The position numbers and the translations under genes were made by a program. From JABMQW01 sp964439935 (GTDB lineage: Bacteria > Fidelibacterota > Marinisomatia > Marinisomatales > TCS56), in NCBI GenBank assembly GCA_964439935.1, contig CAYTPW010000019.1:1-64000 (forward strand): a DNA stretch of 64,000 nt, in the 5' to 3' direction. The notes beneath the pieces are model-generated. The model saw only the letters and a list, made by a program, of their open reading frames with translations. It was not told the DNA's origin and did no database searches. This document shows, piece after piece, positions 37,043 to 45,646 of this stretch (positions are counted from its first letter, which is position 1; every line of letters begins with the position of its first letter).

Positions 37043-37926
37043 TCCATTTGATATTTATGTTTGATTAACGCTTCCACATCCGCTTTGGATTTTTTAATCG
37101 GCCCCTCCGCTTCCATTTTGAGACTGGTAAGCGCCGCTGACCAAATGATAGCCTCAGCAGGAAGAGCCGAAAGGCGCTTAGCGGCATACGAAGCAATGCA
37201 GGTATCTCCGCGACCGCTACGGCCAATTAACGGTTCAGGATGAAATGTCGCTTCGTGAAATTCACTGTCCGCATAAACCACGATACCATCCCGATGCGTC
37301 AATACAATTTCTTTGGGACCCCAATCAGCCAGAATTTTGGCTGCTCGGTGCAAATCGTTTTCCCCGGTCAGCGATTCTGCTTCCACAATATCGGCTTTAA
37401 GAATATCAATCAATGCCAGTATTTTGCGTTTTTCCGGCCATTCAGCATTCTGCAATATATTGTTTGCACCTACAATCCTTATGAAACCCTGAGCATCGGC
37501 AACGACTAAACCATCCTTACCGGCCAGAAATTTCACAATTTCATAGGGGACTTCATGCCGTATGGAGGCGTTGATCAGATAGGCTTTTGCTTCCAGTCCG
37601 GAAAACTGATCGATGGTATAAGTTCCAGCTGAAACCGGACAGGTTAAAATCCGCTCGTCCACATTATCGGTAGGGTATTCAAGTTGCATATGGGTGGAGG
37701 ATTTGGTGAAGGTCGGATAAACATCGACACCGGTGTTTTCCAGGGATTTAATCACCCTGTCATCATCCTGAGCCAGTCGTGTAACCGCCGCAACACTGAG
37801 CCCGGAACAAGCTACGGCATGGGCTCCATAATTGAAACCTCCCCCATCAACATAACGGGTACCGGTAGACGATATAATCGTATCTTTGGTATAATTACCA
37901 AAAATTACGATATCATAGCTTTTCAC
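37039..37926 (-). CDS. PfkB-family carbohydrate kinase (possible inositol kinase)
   Basis: 295 residues of the ribokinase/PfkB family. N-terminal GNYTKDTI and GGGFNYGAHAVA (substrate lid region); C-terminal anion hole and catalytic Asp in GRSGRGDTC, an Arg variant of the usual G-A-G-D. A PfkB kinase sits in the Thermotoga inositol cluster and some PfkB proteins are myo-inositol 3-kinases, which fits this neighbourhood. It could instead phosphorylate a keto-gluconate intermediate. IolC of the Bacillus pathway is less likely because iolB, iolD and iolE are absent. It overlaps the next gene by 4 bases and follows the MFS gene by 36. Confidence 0.8.
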   Translation of the reverse strand: MKSYDIVIFGNYTKDTIISSTGTRYVDGGGFNYGAHAVACSGLSVAAVTRLAQDDDRVIKSLENTGVDVYPTFTKSSTHMQLEYPTDNVDERILTCPVSAGTYTIDQFSGLEAKAYLINASIRHEVPYEIVKFLAGKDGLVVADAQGFIRIVGANNILQNAEWPEKRKILALIDILKADIVEAESLTGENDLHRAAKILADWGPKEIVLTHRDGIVVYADSEFHEATFHPEPLIGRSGRGDTCIASYAAKRLSALPAEAIIWSAALTSLKMEAEGPIKKSKADVEALIKHKYQME

Positions 37927-37962
37927 AAGTGTATTCCTCGATTCATATTAATCAAAAGGTTA

Positions 37963-39303
37963 CTATTCCTTTACTTTTACGCGCCATAATGTTGCCGCCA
38001 GAATCATTGAAATAATAGAAGAACCGATCCAGTAAATAATTACCGGATTGAAATTATAATTCAAGATTCCATCTATTTCTATAGAATTACGGTCGATCAG
38101 AAATCCGCTGATTTGATCTTGTAAACCAGCACCGATATAGCTGAACACACCAATAAAGCCCATTGCAGCCCCGGCAGCTTTGCGAGGTGAAATGTCAATG
38201 GCAAATAGGCCACCTAACACAGCCAGTAAACCACTCAGCGTAAATCCATAGACGAAGAAAGCAGTTGTTAACACAATAACATGACCAGGAGGTGTGAAAA
38301 ATATTACAAACAACGCTATTACTTCGATCACTCCAAAAATCAATGTAACGGGAGGTCTCCTGGCGGAAAAGAATTTATCTGAAATATATCCATACGCCAC
38401 ACATCCAGCGATGCCGGCAAAGGTATTTAGACTGAGAATGGCTCCACTTTCGATCAACGTATACCCCTTTGCTTCTTGCAGATATAATATTCCCCAACTA
38501 TTAATAGCATATCGGGTCATATACATTGTGGACGAAGCGATTCCCAGTATCCAAATGGCCGGCGTTTTCAATATTTGAAGCTGGGCGCTCTTGGTCGCTT
38601 GAGATTTGACATCTACAGCTTCGTGATCATTTTTCCAATTGGCAATTGATGGTAAGCCCAGTGTCTGGGGACGGTCTTCTAAAAATATATAAATACCAAC
38701 CGCAACCGCTATGCAAAACAATCCCGGGCTGATAAAGCCAGCCTGCCAACCCCAAAGAGCAACAATAGTGGCTGACGCCAGGAAGGTCAATCCTTCGCCT
38801 AAAGCATGGGCTGTGCTCCATATTCCATACATCAGACCACGTTCTTTATTGCTGAACCAATTGGAAAGAGATACAGCCCCGGTGGGAGCACCAAAACCTT
38901 GAAACCAGCCATTAAGTCCCCATAAAATAATCCATGCCAGAAGTATAGTGGAAAATCCCATGGCAATGTTCAGTAATGCCGAAACGATTACACCAACAGT
39001 AAAAAATCGTTTCACATTAGCATGATCCGCCAAAAAACCATTAGTTAGCTTTCCAAGTGCATAGGCATACAACAAGGCAGATCCGATATTACCGAGATCC
39101 ATAGCTGTGAATATTCCGTTATCAATCAACGGCTTTTTTACGACATTCAAAGCCAGTCGCAAAGGATAGGCAAGACCATACCCAACTGTAATTGCCAGCA
39201 TCACATTGAGACGATACTTTTTGTAGAGTTTATCAACAGTTTTTTGATCTTGAATTTCAGGTATATCATTTCCAGTAGCAAAAAATCGTAAGGGATTAAA
39301 CAT
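37963..39303 (-). CDS. MFS transporter of the organophosphate:phosphate antiporter (OPA) type
   Basis: 446 residues with about 12 transmembrane helices and no signal peptide. Order and motifs (YGLAYPLRLALNVVKKPL, FLADHANVKRF, GWFQGFGAPTGAVSLSNWFS, and the late ISPRKAAGAAMGFIG) are those of the GlpT/UhpT family, which exchange sugar or glycerol phosphates for phosphate. In this locus an inositol monophosphate or a free cyclitol is a sensible cargo, which would match the periplasmic phytase and phosphatases; this is inferred. Inner-membrane; 32 bases after an inositol-dehydrogenase-like gene. Confidence 0.83.
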   Translation of the reverse strand: MFNPLRFFATGNDIPEIQDQKTVDKLYKKYRLNVMLAITVGYGLAYPLRLALNVVKKPLIDNGIFTAMDLGNIGSALLYAYALGKLTNGFLADHANVKRFFTVGVIVSALLNIAMGFSTILLAWIILWGLNGWFQGFGAPTGAVSLSNWFSNKERGLMYGIWSTAHALGEGLTFLASATIVALWGWQAGFISPGLFCIAVAVGIYIFLEDRPQTLGLPSIANWKNDHEAVDVKSQATKSAQLQILKTPAIWILGIASSTMYMTRYAINSWGILYLQEAKGYTLIESGAILSLNTFAGIAGCVAYGYISDKFFSARRPPVTLIFGVIEVIALFVIFFTPPGHVIVLTTAFFVYGFTLSGLLAVLGGLFAIDISPRKAAGAAMGFIGVFSYIGAGLQDQISGFLIDRNSIEIDGILNYNFNPVIIYWIGSSIISMILAATLWRVKVKE

Positions 39304-39335
39304 ACGTACCTCGAGTTGCGGGGTTTTTGGTAATA

Positions 39336-40355
39336 CTATGCACCAAAATATTCCTGTCGAATTTCAGCGATTTTAACCGGGCGGTTTTCGGTCAGTGATT
39401 TCCCGGCGGCCAACCCAATTAGAATCGATACCAGCCCACTTTCACCATCGGCGGTAATTTTCTTATTTCCCGAAATTGCTGCAAAAAATTCTTTCACCTC
39501 CAACCTGAATGAATCCTGATAACGTTCGAGGAAAAAGTCCAGCGGTCGCTCAGAAAGTGTACCGGCGGTCGTCATCATTTTAGAGCGTGTGGCCGTGTTA
39601 TTCTCAGCTGTGATACTGCCTTTTGATCCGAATAACTCGATTCGCTGATCGTAGCCATAGACAGCTTCGCGACTGTTATCTATCACAGCCAGAGCTCCAT
39701 TTTCCAGCGCAAGAGTGGTGATGGCCGTATCCACATCACCTGCCTCACCGATCGCCGGATCGATCAGTACCGCACCTGCAGCATAAACATCAGTCACTTC
39801 ACTGCCGGACAGATAACGAACCATATCGAAATCATGGATTGTCATATCCAGGAAAATACCACCAGAGTCTCTTATATACTCCGGTGGTGGTGGAGAAGGA
39901 TCGCGGGCAATGATCTTAACCATATATAGATCACCGATCTGTCCTGCTTCATACACTGCCTTTAAATGGCTGAAATTGGGATCAAACCGGCGATTAAAAC
40001 CAATCTGTAAATTAACACCGGCCCTCGCAACTGCTTCCAGGGCGTCTTGTATAAGCAACGGATCAAGAGCGATCGGTTTCTCACAGAAAATATGTTTACC
40101 AGCCCTGGCAGCTTGAATAATTTGCTCTGCGTGGAGTGTCGATGGTGATAAAATGAAAACAGCATTGATTTCAGGATCATTGAAAATCACTTTTGCATCA
40201 GGGACTACATTTAGCTGGCGGCTTTTAGCCCAATCATGATCCATAAATGGATCGGTAATCGCCCTTACGTTAACATAGGGAACCAGCAACAGATTATCAC
40301 AATGGAGCTTGCCGATCCGGCCAACCCCGATAATTCCGACATTGATTGATTTCAT
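39336..40355 (-). CDS. iolG: Gfo/Idh/MocA dehydrogenase, inositol 2-dehydrogenase-like
   Basis: 339 residues. NAD-binding GIIGVGRIGKLH at the N terminus, EKPIALD with catalytic Lys93, GFNRRFDP, and the Asp170/His174 pair in LDMTIHDFD. These are the usual inositol 2-dehydrogenase (IolG) features; the enzyme oxidises myo- or scyllo-inositol to inosose with NAD. It is one of two neighbouring paralogues; the pair overlaps by 4 bases (ATGA). The presence of IolM/IolN/IolO-like genes upstream supports an inositol substrate, but stereospecificity cannot be read. Confidence 0.85.
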   Translation of the reverse strand: MKSINVGIIGVGRIGKLHCDNLLLVPYVNVRAITDPFMDHDWAKSRQLNVVPDAKVIFNDPEINAVFILSPSTLHAEQIIQAARAGKHIFCEKPIALDPLLIQDALEAVARAGVNLQIGFNRRFDPNFSHLKAVYEAGQIGDLYMVKIIARDPSPPPPEYIRDSGGIFLDMTIHDFDMVRYLSGSEVTDVYAAGAVLIDPAIGEAGDVDTAITTLALENGALAVIDNSREAVYGYDQRIELFGSKGSITAENNTATRSKMMTTAGTLSERPLDFFLERYQDSFRLEVKEFFAAISGNKKITADGESGLVSILIGLAAGKSLTENRPVKIAEIRQEYFGA

Positions 40356-41359
40356 ATCTTCAACCTCACTGGTTGATTTAATTTTAGCGATTGTTGTGCG
40401 GCTACTGCGATCTGAACGGCCTTTAAAGTATCGTTACCATCAATTGTCGGACTTCCACCTGTTTCCAGACAGTTTATGAATCCATTTAATTCTGCGATAT
40501 AGGCCTCTTTGTACCGTTCGACAAAAGAATAGAATGGCTGATCCATATGCACACCGTCTTTATTACTTAATACAACCGATGTTGGTCTGCGGTTTTGTGC
40601 CCGGATACTTCCTTTGGACCCGAGTACTTCCACCTGCTGGTCATAACCATAGTTAGTTTCCCGGCAGACTTCAATTATAGCGATTGTTCCATTGAACAGC
40701 TTAAGTGTCAGCAGCGCCGTATCAATATCACCAAGTTCTCCGATTTTCGGATCGACCAGGTTGGCACCACGCACATAGATTTCCTCGACCTCACTACCGG
40801 TTAGAAACCTGACCATGTCAAAATCATGGACGCAAAAATCCATGAATAAACCTCCAGAGCCGGGAATAAATTCCAAGTCTGGCCGTATTGGATCACGGTT
40901 CGTCATATTAATGATATGTGGCTCCCCGATCCCGCCTGATTCCACTGTCTGCCGCACCTTTAAAAAATCAGGATCGAAGCGCCGGTTAAATCCGACCTGC
41001 AGGATGACTCCAGCTTTTTCGACCGCATCAATGGCCGCTTGAATTGAATCGGGATCAAATGCGATTGGCTTCTCACAAAAGATCTGTTTTCCTGCTTCCG
41101 CCATTATCGTAATCATTTGGACATGGGTGTCCGAAGGGGTCGTGATGACTACGGCGTCAATTTCGGGATCCTCGGTTAGTGCGGTAATTTCCTCGGATCG
41201 GATGGGAATTCCAACTTTTTCAGCCCAGGCAAAATCCAATTTGAGGTCAACAACCGTTTTAAGATGAACCTGGGAAAAATTTGCTAAAATATTCTCAGCA
41301 TGCATTTTACCAATGCGACCGGCGCCAATTATACCAAAAGTAATTTTCTTATTTTTCAT
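40352..41359 (-). CDS. iolG: Gfo/Idh/MocA dehydrogenase, inositol 2-dehydrogenase-like (paralogue)
   Basis: 335 residues. GIIGAGRIGKMH, Lys97 in CEKPIAFD, GFNRRFDP, Asp174 and His178 in FMDFCVHDFD. It is clearly related to the following gene but is not a recent copy. Two such enzymes in one operon often divide inositol stereoisomers (for example myo and scyllo, or D-chiro) between them. It lies 14 bases after the ABC binding-protein gene. Cytoplasmic NAD(H) enzyme, first step of inositol catabolism. Confidence 0.85.
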   Translation of the reverse strand: MKNKKITFGIIGAGRIGKMHAENILANFSQVHLKTVVDLKLDFAWAEKVGIPIRSEEITALTEDPEIDAVVITTPSDTHVQMITIMAEAGKQIFCEKPIAFDPDSIQAAIDAVEKAGVILQVGFNRRFDPDFLKVRQTVESGGIGEPHIINMTNRDPIRPDLEFIPGSGGLFMDFCVHDFDMVRFLTGSEVEEIYVRGANLVDPKIGELGDIDTALLTLKLFNGTIAIIEVCRETNYGYDQQVEVLGSKGSIRAQNRRPTSVVLSNKDGVHMDQPFYSFVERYKEAYIAELNGFINCLETGGSPTIDGNDTLKAVQIAVAAQQSLKLNQPVRLKI

Positions 41360-41373
41360 TTCACAACCACTAT

Positions 41374-42339
41374 CTAATTATTTTTCAATGATGCGGCAGT
41401 AATTAGCTCAATCTTTACCGGTATTTCTGCCGGAAAAGTTTGTCCCTGTAATAAAGACCAGGCTTTTTCCAGCGCCACTTTCCCCATTTCATAGGGGTGC
41501 TGGGCGATTGACGCCGACATCCGTTTTTCAGCAATAGCCCGGCGACCATCTGCGATTGCATCAAAGCCAACGACCACAATTTCACCGGTTTTATCCATGG
41601 CGGCAATGGCTTCTACGGCTCCCAGCGCCATCATATCGTTGCAGGCAAATAAAGCCTGAACATCAGGGTGGGATTGCAAAATATTCTGGAACACATTATA
41701 GCCCTGGTCGCGCTCCCAGTTGGCAGTCTGAGAGGCTACCAATGTGATACCGGATTCGCTGCTCAGCGCTTCATGAAAACCTTTCAACCGGGCATCCCCG
41801 GTTTCATGCCCTGGTATTCCTTCCAAAATTGCTACTTGGCCTACACCTCCCAGTTGCTCAATTATATAGCGACCGGCAATTCGCCCGCCATCAACATTAT
41901 CTGATCCAATAAATCCGGCGGTTTCGCCACCGGATTCTGCAAGGGAAACTGCATCAACCCGGGTATCGACAACTATCACCGGGATGTTAGCTTGATTGGC
42001 CTTCACAATAGCTGGAATAATCTCTTTTGATCCACTGGGAGTTACGCAGATAACATCCACTTGACGTTGAATCAGATTCTCAATGATCTGCATTTGCTTT
42101 TCCACATCAACTTCACGCTCCGCCGCCTGGACCAGCAGATTTATTCCAAATTTATCAGCGGTTTCTTTGGCTCCCCTTTGCATATCGATGAAAAAGGGAT
42201 TATTCAGCGTTTTCATTACAAAAGCGATTGTTGGACCAGCAGCGATGGTCTGCTCTCCCCGCTGACAACCGAAATTAAAAATTATAATCAGTCCACCAAT
42301 GAAGACTATCAACAGTGGATTTTTCATAAATCTTTTCAT
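41374..42339 (-). CDS. Sugar/cyclitol ABC transporter substrate-binding lipoprotein
   Basis: 321 residues. Signal with lipobox FNFGC, then a type I periplasmic binding protein (RbsB/IbpA-like): TIAFVMKTLNNPFF, CVTPSGSKEIIPAI, VVVDTRVD, FACNDMMALGAVEA, VVGFDA. In context it probably binds inositol, as InoE does in Thermotoga. Its ATG overlaps the permease stop by one base (TGATG), a coupled pair. Two Met codons (residues 1 and 5) could start it; the first is used here. Consistent with an ABC importer of the CUT2 class. Confidence 0.88.
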   Translation of the reverse strand: MKRFMKNPLLIVFIGGLIIIFNFGCQRGEQTIAAGPTIAFVMKTLNNPFFIDMQRGAKETADKFGINLLVQAAEREVDVEKQMQIIENLIQRQVDVICVTPSGSKEIIPAIVKANQANIPVIVVDTRVDAVSLAESGGETAGFIGSDNVDGGRIAGRYIIEQLGGVGQVAILEGIPGHETGDARLKGFHEALSSESGITLVASQTANWERDQGYNVFQNILQSHPDVQALFACNDMMALGAVEAIAAMDKTGEIVVVGFDAIADGRRAIAEKRMSASIAQHPYEMGKVALEKAWSLLQGQTFPAEIPVKIELITAASLKNN

Positions 42340-43286
42340 CAGTTCTTTCTCCTTTTAAGGGTCATGTCAACCAGGACAGCAATAATTATCACTGAACCAA
42401 TGATGGTCTGCTGCAAAAACGATGATACACCCAAAAGATTAAGACCATTGCGTAATACGCCCATAATCAGTGCTCCGATCAATGTTCCCATTACGCGACC
42501 TTCCCCACCCAGTAAGCTGGTTCCACCGATAACTGTGGCAGCAATCGCGTCCAGTTCATACATGATCCCCGCTATCGGCTGGGCTGAGTTCAACCGGGCG
42601 GTGAGGATTACCGCTGCCAATCCGCTGAGCAATCCACAAATTCCATAGACAATTATCTTATAAGCAGCCACATTGATTCCGGACAAGCGGGCAGCTTCCT
42701 GATTACCACCGATCGCATAGGTATAACGACCTAGTTTGGTTCTTGTCAAAATATAATGCGCGACCAAATACACCAACACCATAAGTATTATTGAGGTTGG
42801 AATCGAAAATATCTTCCCATTGGCCAGGAAGCGAAATTCAGCCGAAAATCCCGAGATGGGACGACCGTTGGTATACATCAGGGCTGCGCCGCGGGCCACG
42901 CTCATCATACCAAGGGTCGATATGAACGGTGGTAATTTCCCGTAAGCAATCAGAATGCCATTAATGCTACCACATGCTAATCCAACCAGCAAACCAATCG
43001 AAATAGCCAGAGGTATAGGCAGACCAGCGTTCAAAATACTTGCCAGTACAACTCCGGAAAAAGCCATGATCGATCCCACGGATAAATCTATTCCAGCGGT
43101 GATAATCACAAAGGTTAATCCTACAGCGATAATAGCGTTGATAGCGGTCTGTTGAGCAACATTTAGCAAGTTTGAAACAGTCAGGAAATGGGGTGTCAGA
43201 ATCCAGAAAAATACGATCAGTAGCAACAGACCGATCAGAGTGCCAAACTGGCGACTGGGGTGAATCAACAAATTTTTAAGCTTCAC
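42339..43286 (-). CDS. Sugar/cyclitol ABC transporter permease (CUT2)
   Basis: 315 residues when started at GTG 43286. The open frame runs to 43388, but that would overlap the ATPase gene by 113 bases; the GTG follows GGGAGG at 4-5 bases and begins MKLKNLLIHPSRQFG. Eight to ten transmembrane helices. RbsC-like signatures are present: NLLNVAQQTAINAIIAVGLT, TAGIDLSVGS and GGTSLLGGEGRV. It overlaps the ATPase stop by 11 bases. Forms an inner-membrane importer with the ATPase and the binding protein. Confidence 0.87.
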   Translation of the reverse strand: MKLKNLLIHPSRQFGTLIGLLLLIVFFWILTPHFLTVSNLLNVAQQTAINAIIAVGLTFVIITAGIDLSVGSIMAFSGVVLASILNAGLPIPLAISIGLLVGLACGSINGILIAYGKLPPFISTLGMMSVARGAALMYTNGRPISGFSAEFRFLANGKIFSIPTSIILMVLVYLVAHYILTRTKLGRYTYAIGGNQEAARLSGINVAAYKIIVYGICGLLSGLAAVILTARLNSAQPIAGIMYELDAIAATVIGGTSLLGGEGRVMGTLIGALIMGVLRNGLNLLGVSSFLQQTIIGSVIIIAVLVDMTLKRRKN

Positions 43287-44793
43287 CGGAACCTCCCAGA
43301 GCACAGGACAGGATTCTCTCCTGGTCAAATGCTTCGCGATCAAACTGCTCAATAATAGTTCCATTGTGCATGACCATGATGCGATCACAGATTGATAGCA
43401 GTTCCGGTAAATCGGATGAGATTACAATGATAGCCACACCGTGAGCAGTCAGCTCATTCATCAACCGGTAGAACTCCTGCTTGGACCTAACATCAATTCC
43501 TCTGGTCGGCTCGTCAAAAATGAATATATCGGCCTGACTGCACAGCCACTTGCTCAACACAACTTTTTGTTGATTACCACCACTCAAATTCAACACTAAT
43601 TGATCGAGACTGGCAAATCTGATATCCAACTCATTACAGTGCTTATTTGCAGCAGCTTTTTCAGTTTTTTCATCAATTATACCGAACTTGGAAAACTGCT
43701 CCAAATTAGGCAACGTAATATTCTGACTGACCGACATGGTCATAACCAATCCCTGAGATTTTCGATCCTCGGTCAAGAATCCAATCCCGTTATTTATAGC
43801 TTCCCGGGGCGAATTCAGACTGCAGCGCCGACCATGGACGTGGATAACACCGGAATCGATTGAATCTACACCGAATAGCACTCTTGCTAACTCCGTGCGA
43901 CCAGCTCCTAAAAGTCCGGCAATACCTACCACCTCCCCTTTTCGGAGTGAAAAACTGATCTTGCTTAAACATCCAGACCGCGACAGGTTTTCGACCTTTA
44001 ATACTTCCTCACCCAATGTCGGTTGGTTGCGAATAAAACTTTCATTCAATTCTCGATTCACCATCATCCGAATCAGCTCTTCCCGGTTGGTTCCCTCGAT
44101 CAGCCTGGTTCCAACGCCCTGTCCATCGCGCAGGACAGTAATCTCGTCACCGATATCGAACAATTCATCCATTCGATGTGATATATATATTATTGAGACG
44201 CCACTTCGCTTAAGTTGATTTATTGTAGTGAATAATTCCTTGATTTCAGATTCAGTTAATGCCGAAGTAGGTTCATCCATTATCAATATATTTGCTCGTA
44301 ATGATAAGGCTTTTGCCACTTCTACCATTTGCTGCTGGGCAATCCCCAGCTCCCTTACCGGGCGATCAGGATCGATATCCACGCCCAGTCTCGCTAAAAC
44401 TTTATTCGACCAGATTTTCATTAGTCGATCATCAATGTTAATCCGTTTATTCACTGGTTCCCGACCCAGATAGATATTTTCTGCGACTGACAGATTTCTA
44501 ATCAGGTTTAATTCCTGATAAATAATACCAATCCCCAATTCGCGGGCATGACGTGGATTGCGAATCGCGACTTGCTGGTCATTAATAAATATCCGACCAT
44601 CCGTCATCTGGTAGGCGCCGGATAAAATCTTAACCAGGGTTGATTTACCGGCGCCATTTTCACCCAATAAAATGTGAACCGTGCCTCTTCTGAGCTGGAA
44701 ATCGACATTATCCAGCGCCCGAACGCCAGGAAAGGTTTTGTTGATCCCCTCCATATTAAGAACAATATCCATATTAGTCGGGTTGTCAATCAT
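43276..44793 (-). CDS. Sugar/cyclitol ABC transporter ATP-binding protein (two ABC domains)
   Basis: 505 residues, RbsA/MglA type with duplicated ABC domains. First domain: Walker A GENGAGKST, signature-like GIAQQQMVEVAKAL, Walker B ILIMDEPTSALT. Second domain: degenerate Walker A (GLLGAGRTEL), LSGGNQQKVVLSKWL signature, FIFDEPTRGID. Powers the CUT2 importer, here predicted to bring in inositol (Thermotoga InoK role). ATG at 44793 is followed by other Met codons at residues 8 and 14, so the exact start is uncertain. It lies 47 bases after the epimerase gene. Confidence 0.88.
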   Translation of the reverse strand: MIDNPTNMDIVLNMEGINKTFPGVRALDNVDFQLRRGTVHILLGENGAGKSTLVKILSGAYQMTDGRIFINDQQVAIRNPRHARELGIGIIYQELNLIRNLSVAENIYLGREPVNKRINIDDRLMKIWSNKVLARLGVDIDPDRPVRELGIAQQQMVEVAKALSLRANILIMDEPTSALTESEIKELFTTINQLKRSGVSIIYISHRMDELFDIGDEITVLRDGQGVGTRLIEGTNREELIRMMVNRELNESFIRNQPTLGEEVLKVENLSRSGCLSKISFSLRKGEVVGIAGLLGAGRTELARVLFGVDSIDSGVIHVHGRRCSLNSPREAINNGIGFLTEDRKSQGLVMTMSVSQNITLPNLEQFSKFGIIDEKTEKAAANKHCNELDIRFASLDQLVLNLSGGNQQKVVLSKWLCSQADIFIFDEPTRGIDVRSKQEFYRLMNELTAHGVAIIVISSDLPELLSICDRIMVMHNGTIIEQFDREAFDQERILSCALGGSGEA

Positions 44794-44840
44794 CCTTACA
44801 GGAATATTAAACCCGGCATTTTAATATTAGGCCAATCCGC

Positions 44841-45641
44841 TTAGATTAAATTTCGCATATAAGCGATAGTTTGCTGGGCAGCCACATCAGGATCAGGTAG
44901 AGGCAGGATTTCCGCCGAAACGAATCTCTTGTAACTGATCTCATTTAATGTCTCTATAATTTTAGGGAAATCCAAATGCCCGGCACCGGGGTACCAGCGG
45001 TTAGAGTCAGCAATATGAAAATGATATAGTCGCTCTCGAGCCAGGCGGATACTATTATAAATCGAAGGTTCCTCAATATTCATGTGAAATGTATCCAAGA
45101 GTAAACCTACATTCGGATACTCGACTTTTTCCATCAATTCCAAACCTTCTGCTACCGTGCAAACCAGATCGCATTCGTAGCGATTGATAGGCTCGATAAT
45201 CAGTTTTACCTGCTCATTTTCCTGCGCGCATTCCCGCAATGCTTCCACCAGCCAGATATCAGACTGGCGCTCAGATACAGCTTTAGATTTAAATCCGCGA
45301 ATCAAGCCAATAATGACCATTGCCCCCAATCTTTCGGCCAATTGCATATGGGTTTTTATCCGATCGATAGCCTGACGTCTGATTGCCTGCTCCGAATTAA
45401 CGAATGATAATCCATCTTCGCCAAAAGCCTGCCCGGTACCGATAGCGGGTACCGTCAAATCCAACTCATCTAGCAGATATTTAAGTTCGGCTTCATTAAC
45501 CATTCGTGGATCGCGAATGGCTAATTCGATTCCGTCAAATCCCAATCTGCTTATCTTAGCAGCATTTTCTGCAACTTGTCCTTTGTAGGCTAGGGCAGAA
45601 AATTTGGCCGTCTGAGTAGATAAGACGATACCCAGCTTCAA
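44841..45641 (-). CDS. iolO: Sugar epimerase/isomerase (xylose-isomerase-like TIM barrel), IolO-like
   Basis: 266 residues. Metal-site pattern of the family: Glu in IIEPINRYE, Asp and His in LLLDTFHMN, His in FHIADSNRWYPGAGH, Glu in SAEILPL. Related to D-tagatose 3-epimerase, hydroxypyruvate isomerase and IolO. In the Thermotoga inositol pathway IolO epimerises 5-keto-L-gluconate to D-tagaturonate. The presence of IolM and IolN directly upstream (5 bases from iolN) makes that role likely; the assignment rests on context more than on diagnostic residues. Confidence 0.72.
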   Translation of the reverse strand: MKLGIVLSTQTAKFSALAYKGQVAENAAKISRLGFDGIELAIRDPRMVNEAELKYLLDELDLTVPAIGTGQAFGEDGLSFVNSEQAIRRQAIDRIKTHMQLAERLGAMVIIGLIRGFKSKAVSERQSDIWLVEALRECAQENEQVKLIIEPINRYECDLVCTVAEGLELMEKVEYPNVGLLLDTFHMNIEEPSIYNSIRLARERLYHFHIADSNRWYPGAGHLDFPKIIETLNEISYKRFVSAEILPLPDPDVAAQQTIAYMRNLI

Positions 45642-45646
45642 ATCAA

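Noticed and set aside
43287..43388. N-terminal extension of the ABC permease
   Set aside because: It lies inside the ATPase gene. GTG 43286 with GGGAGG gives the normal family N terminus.
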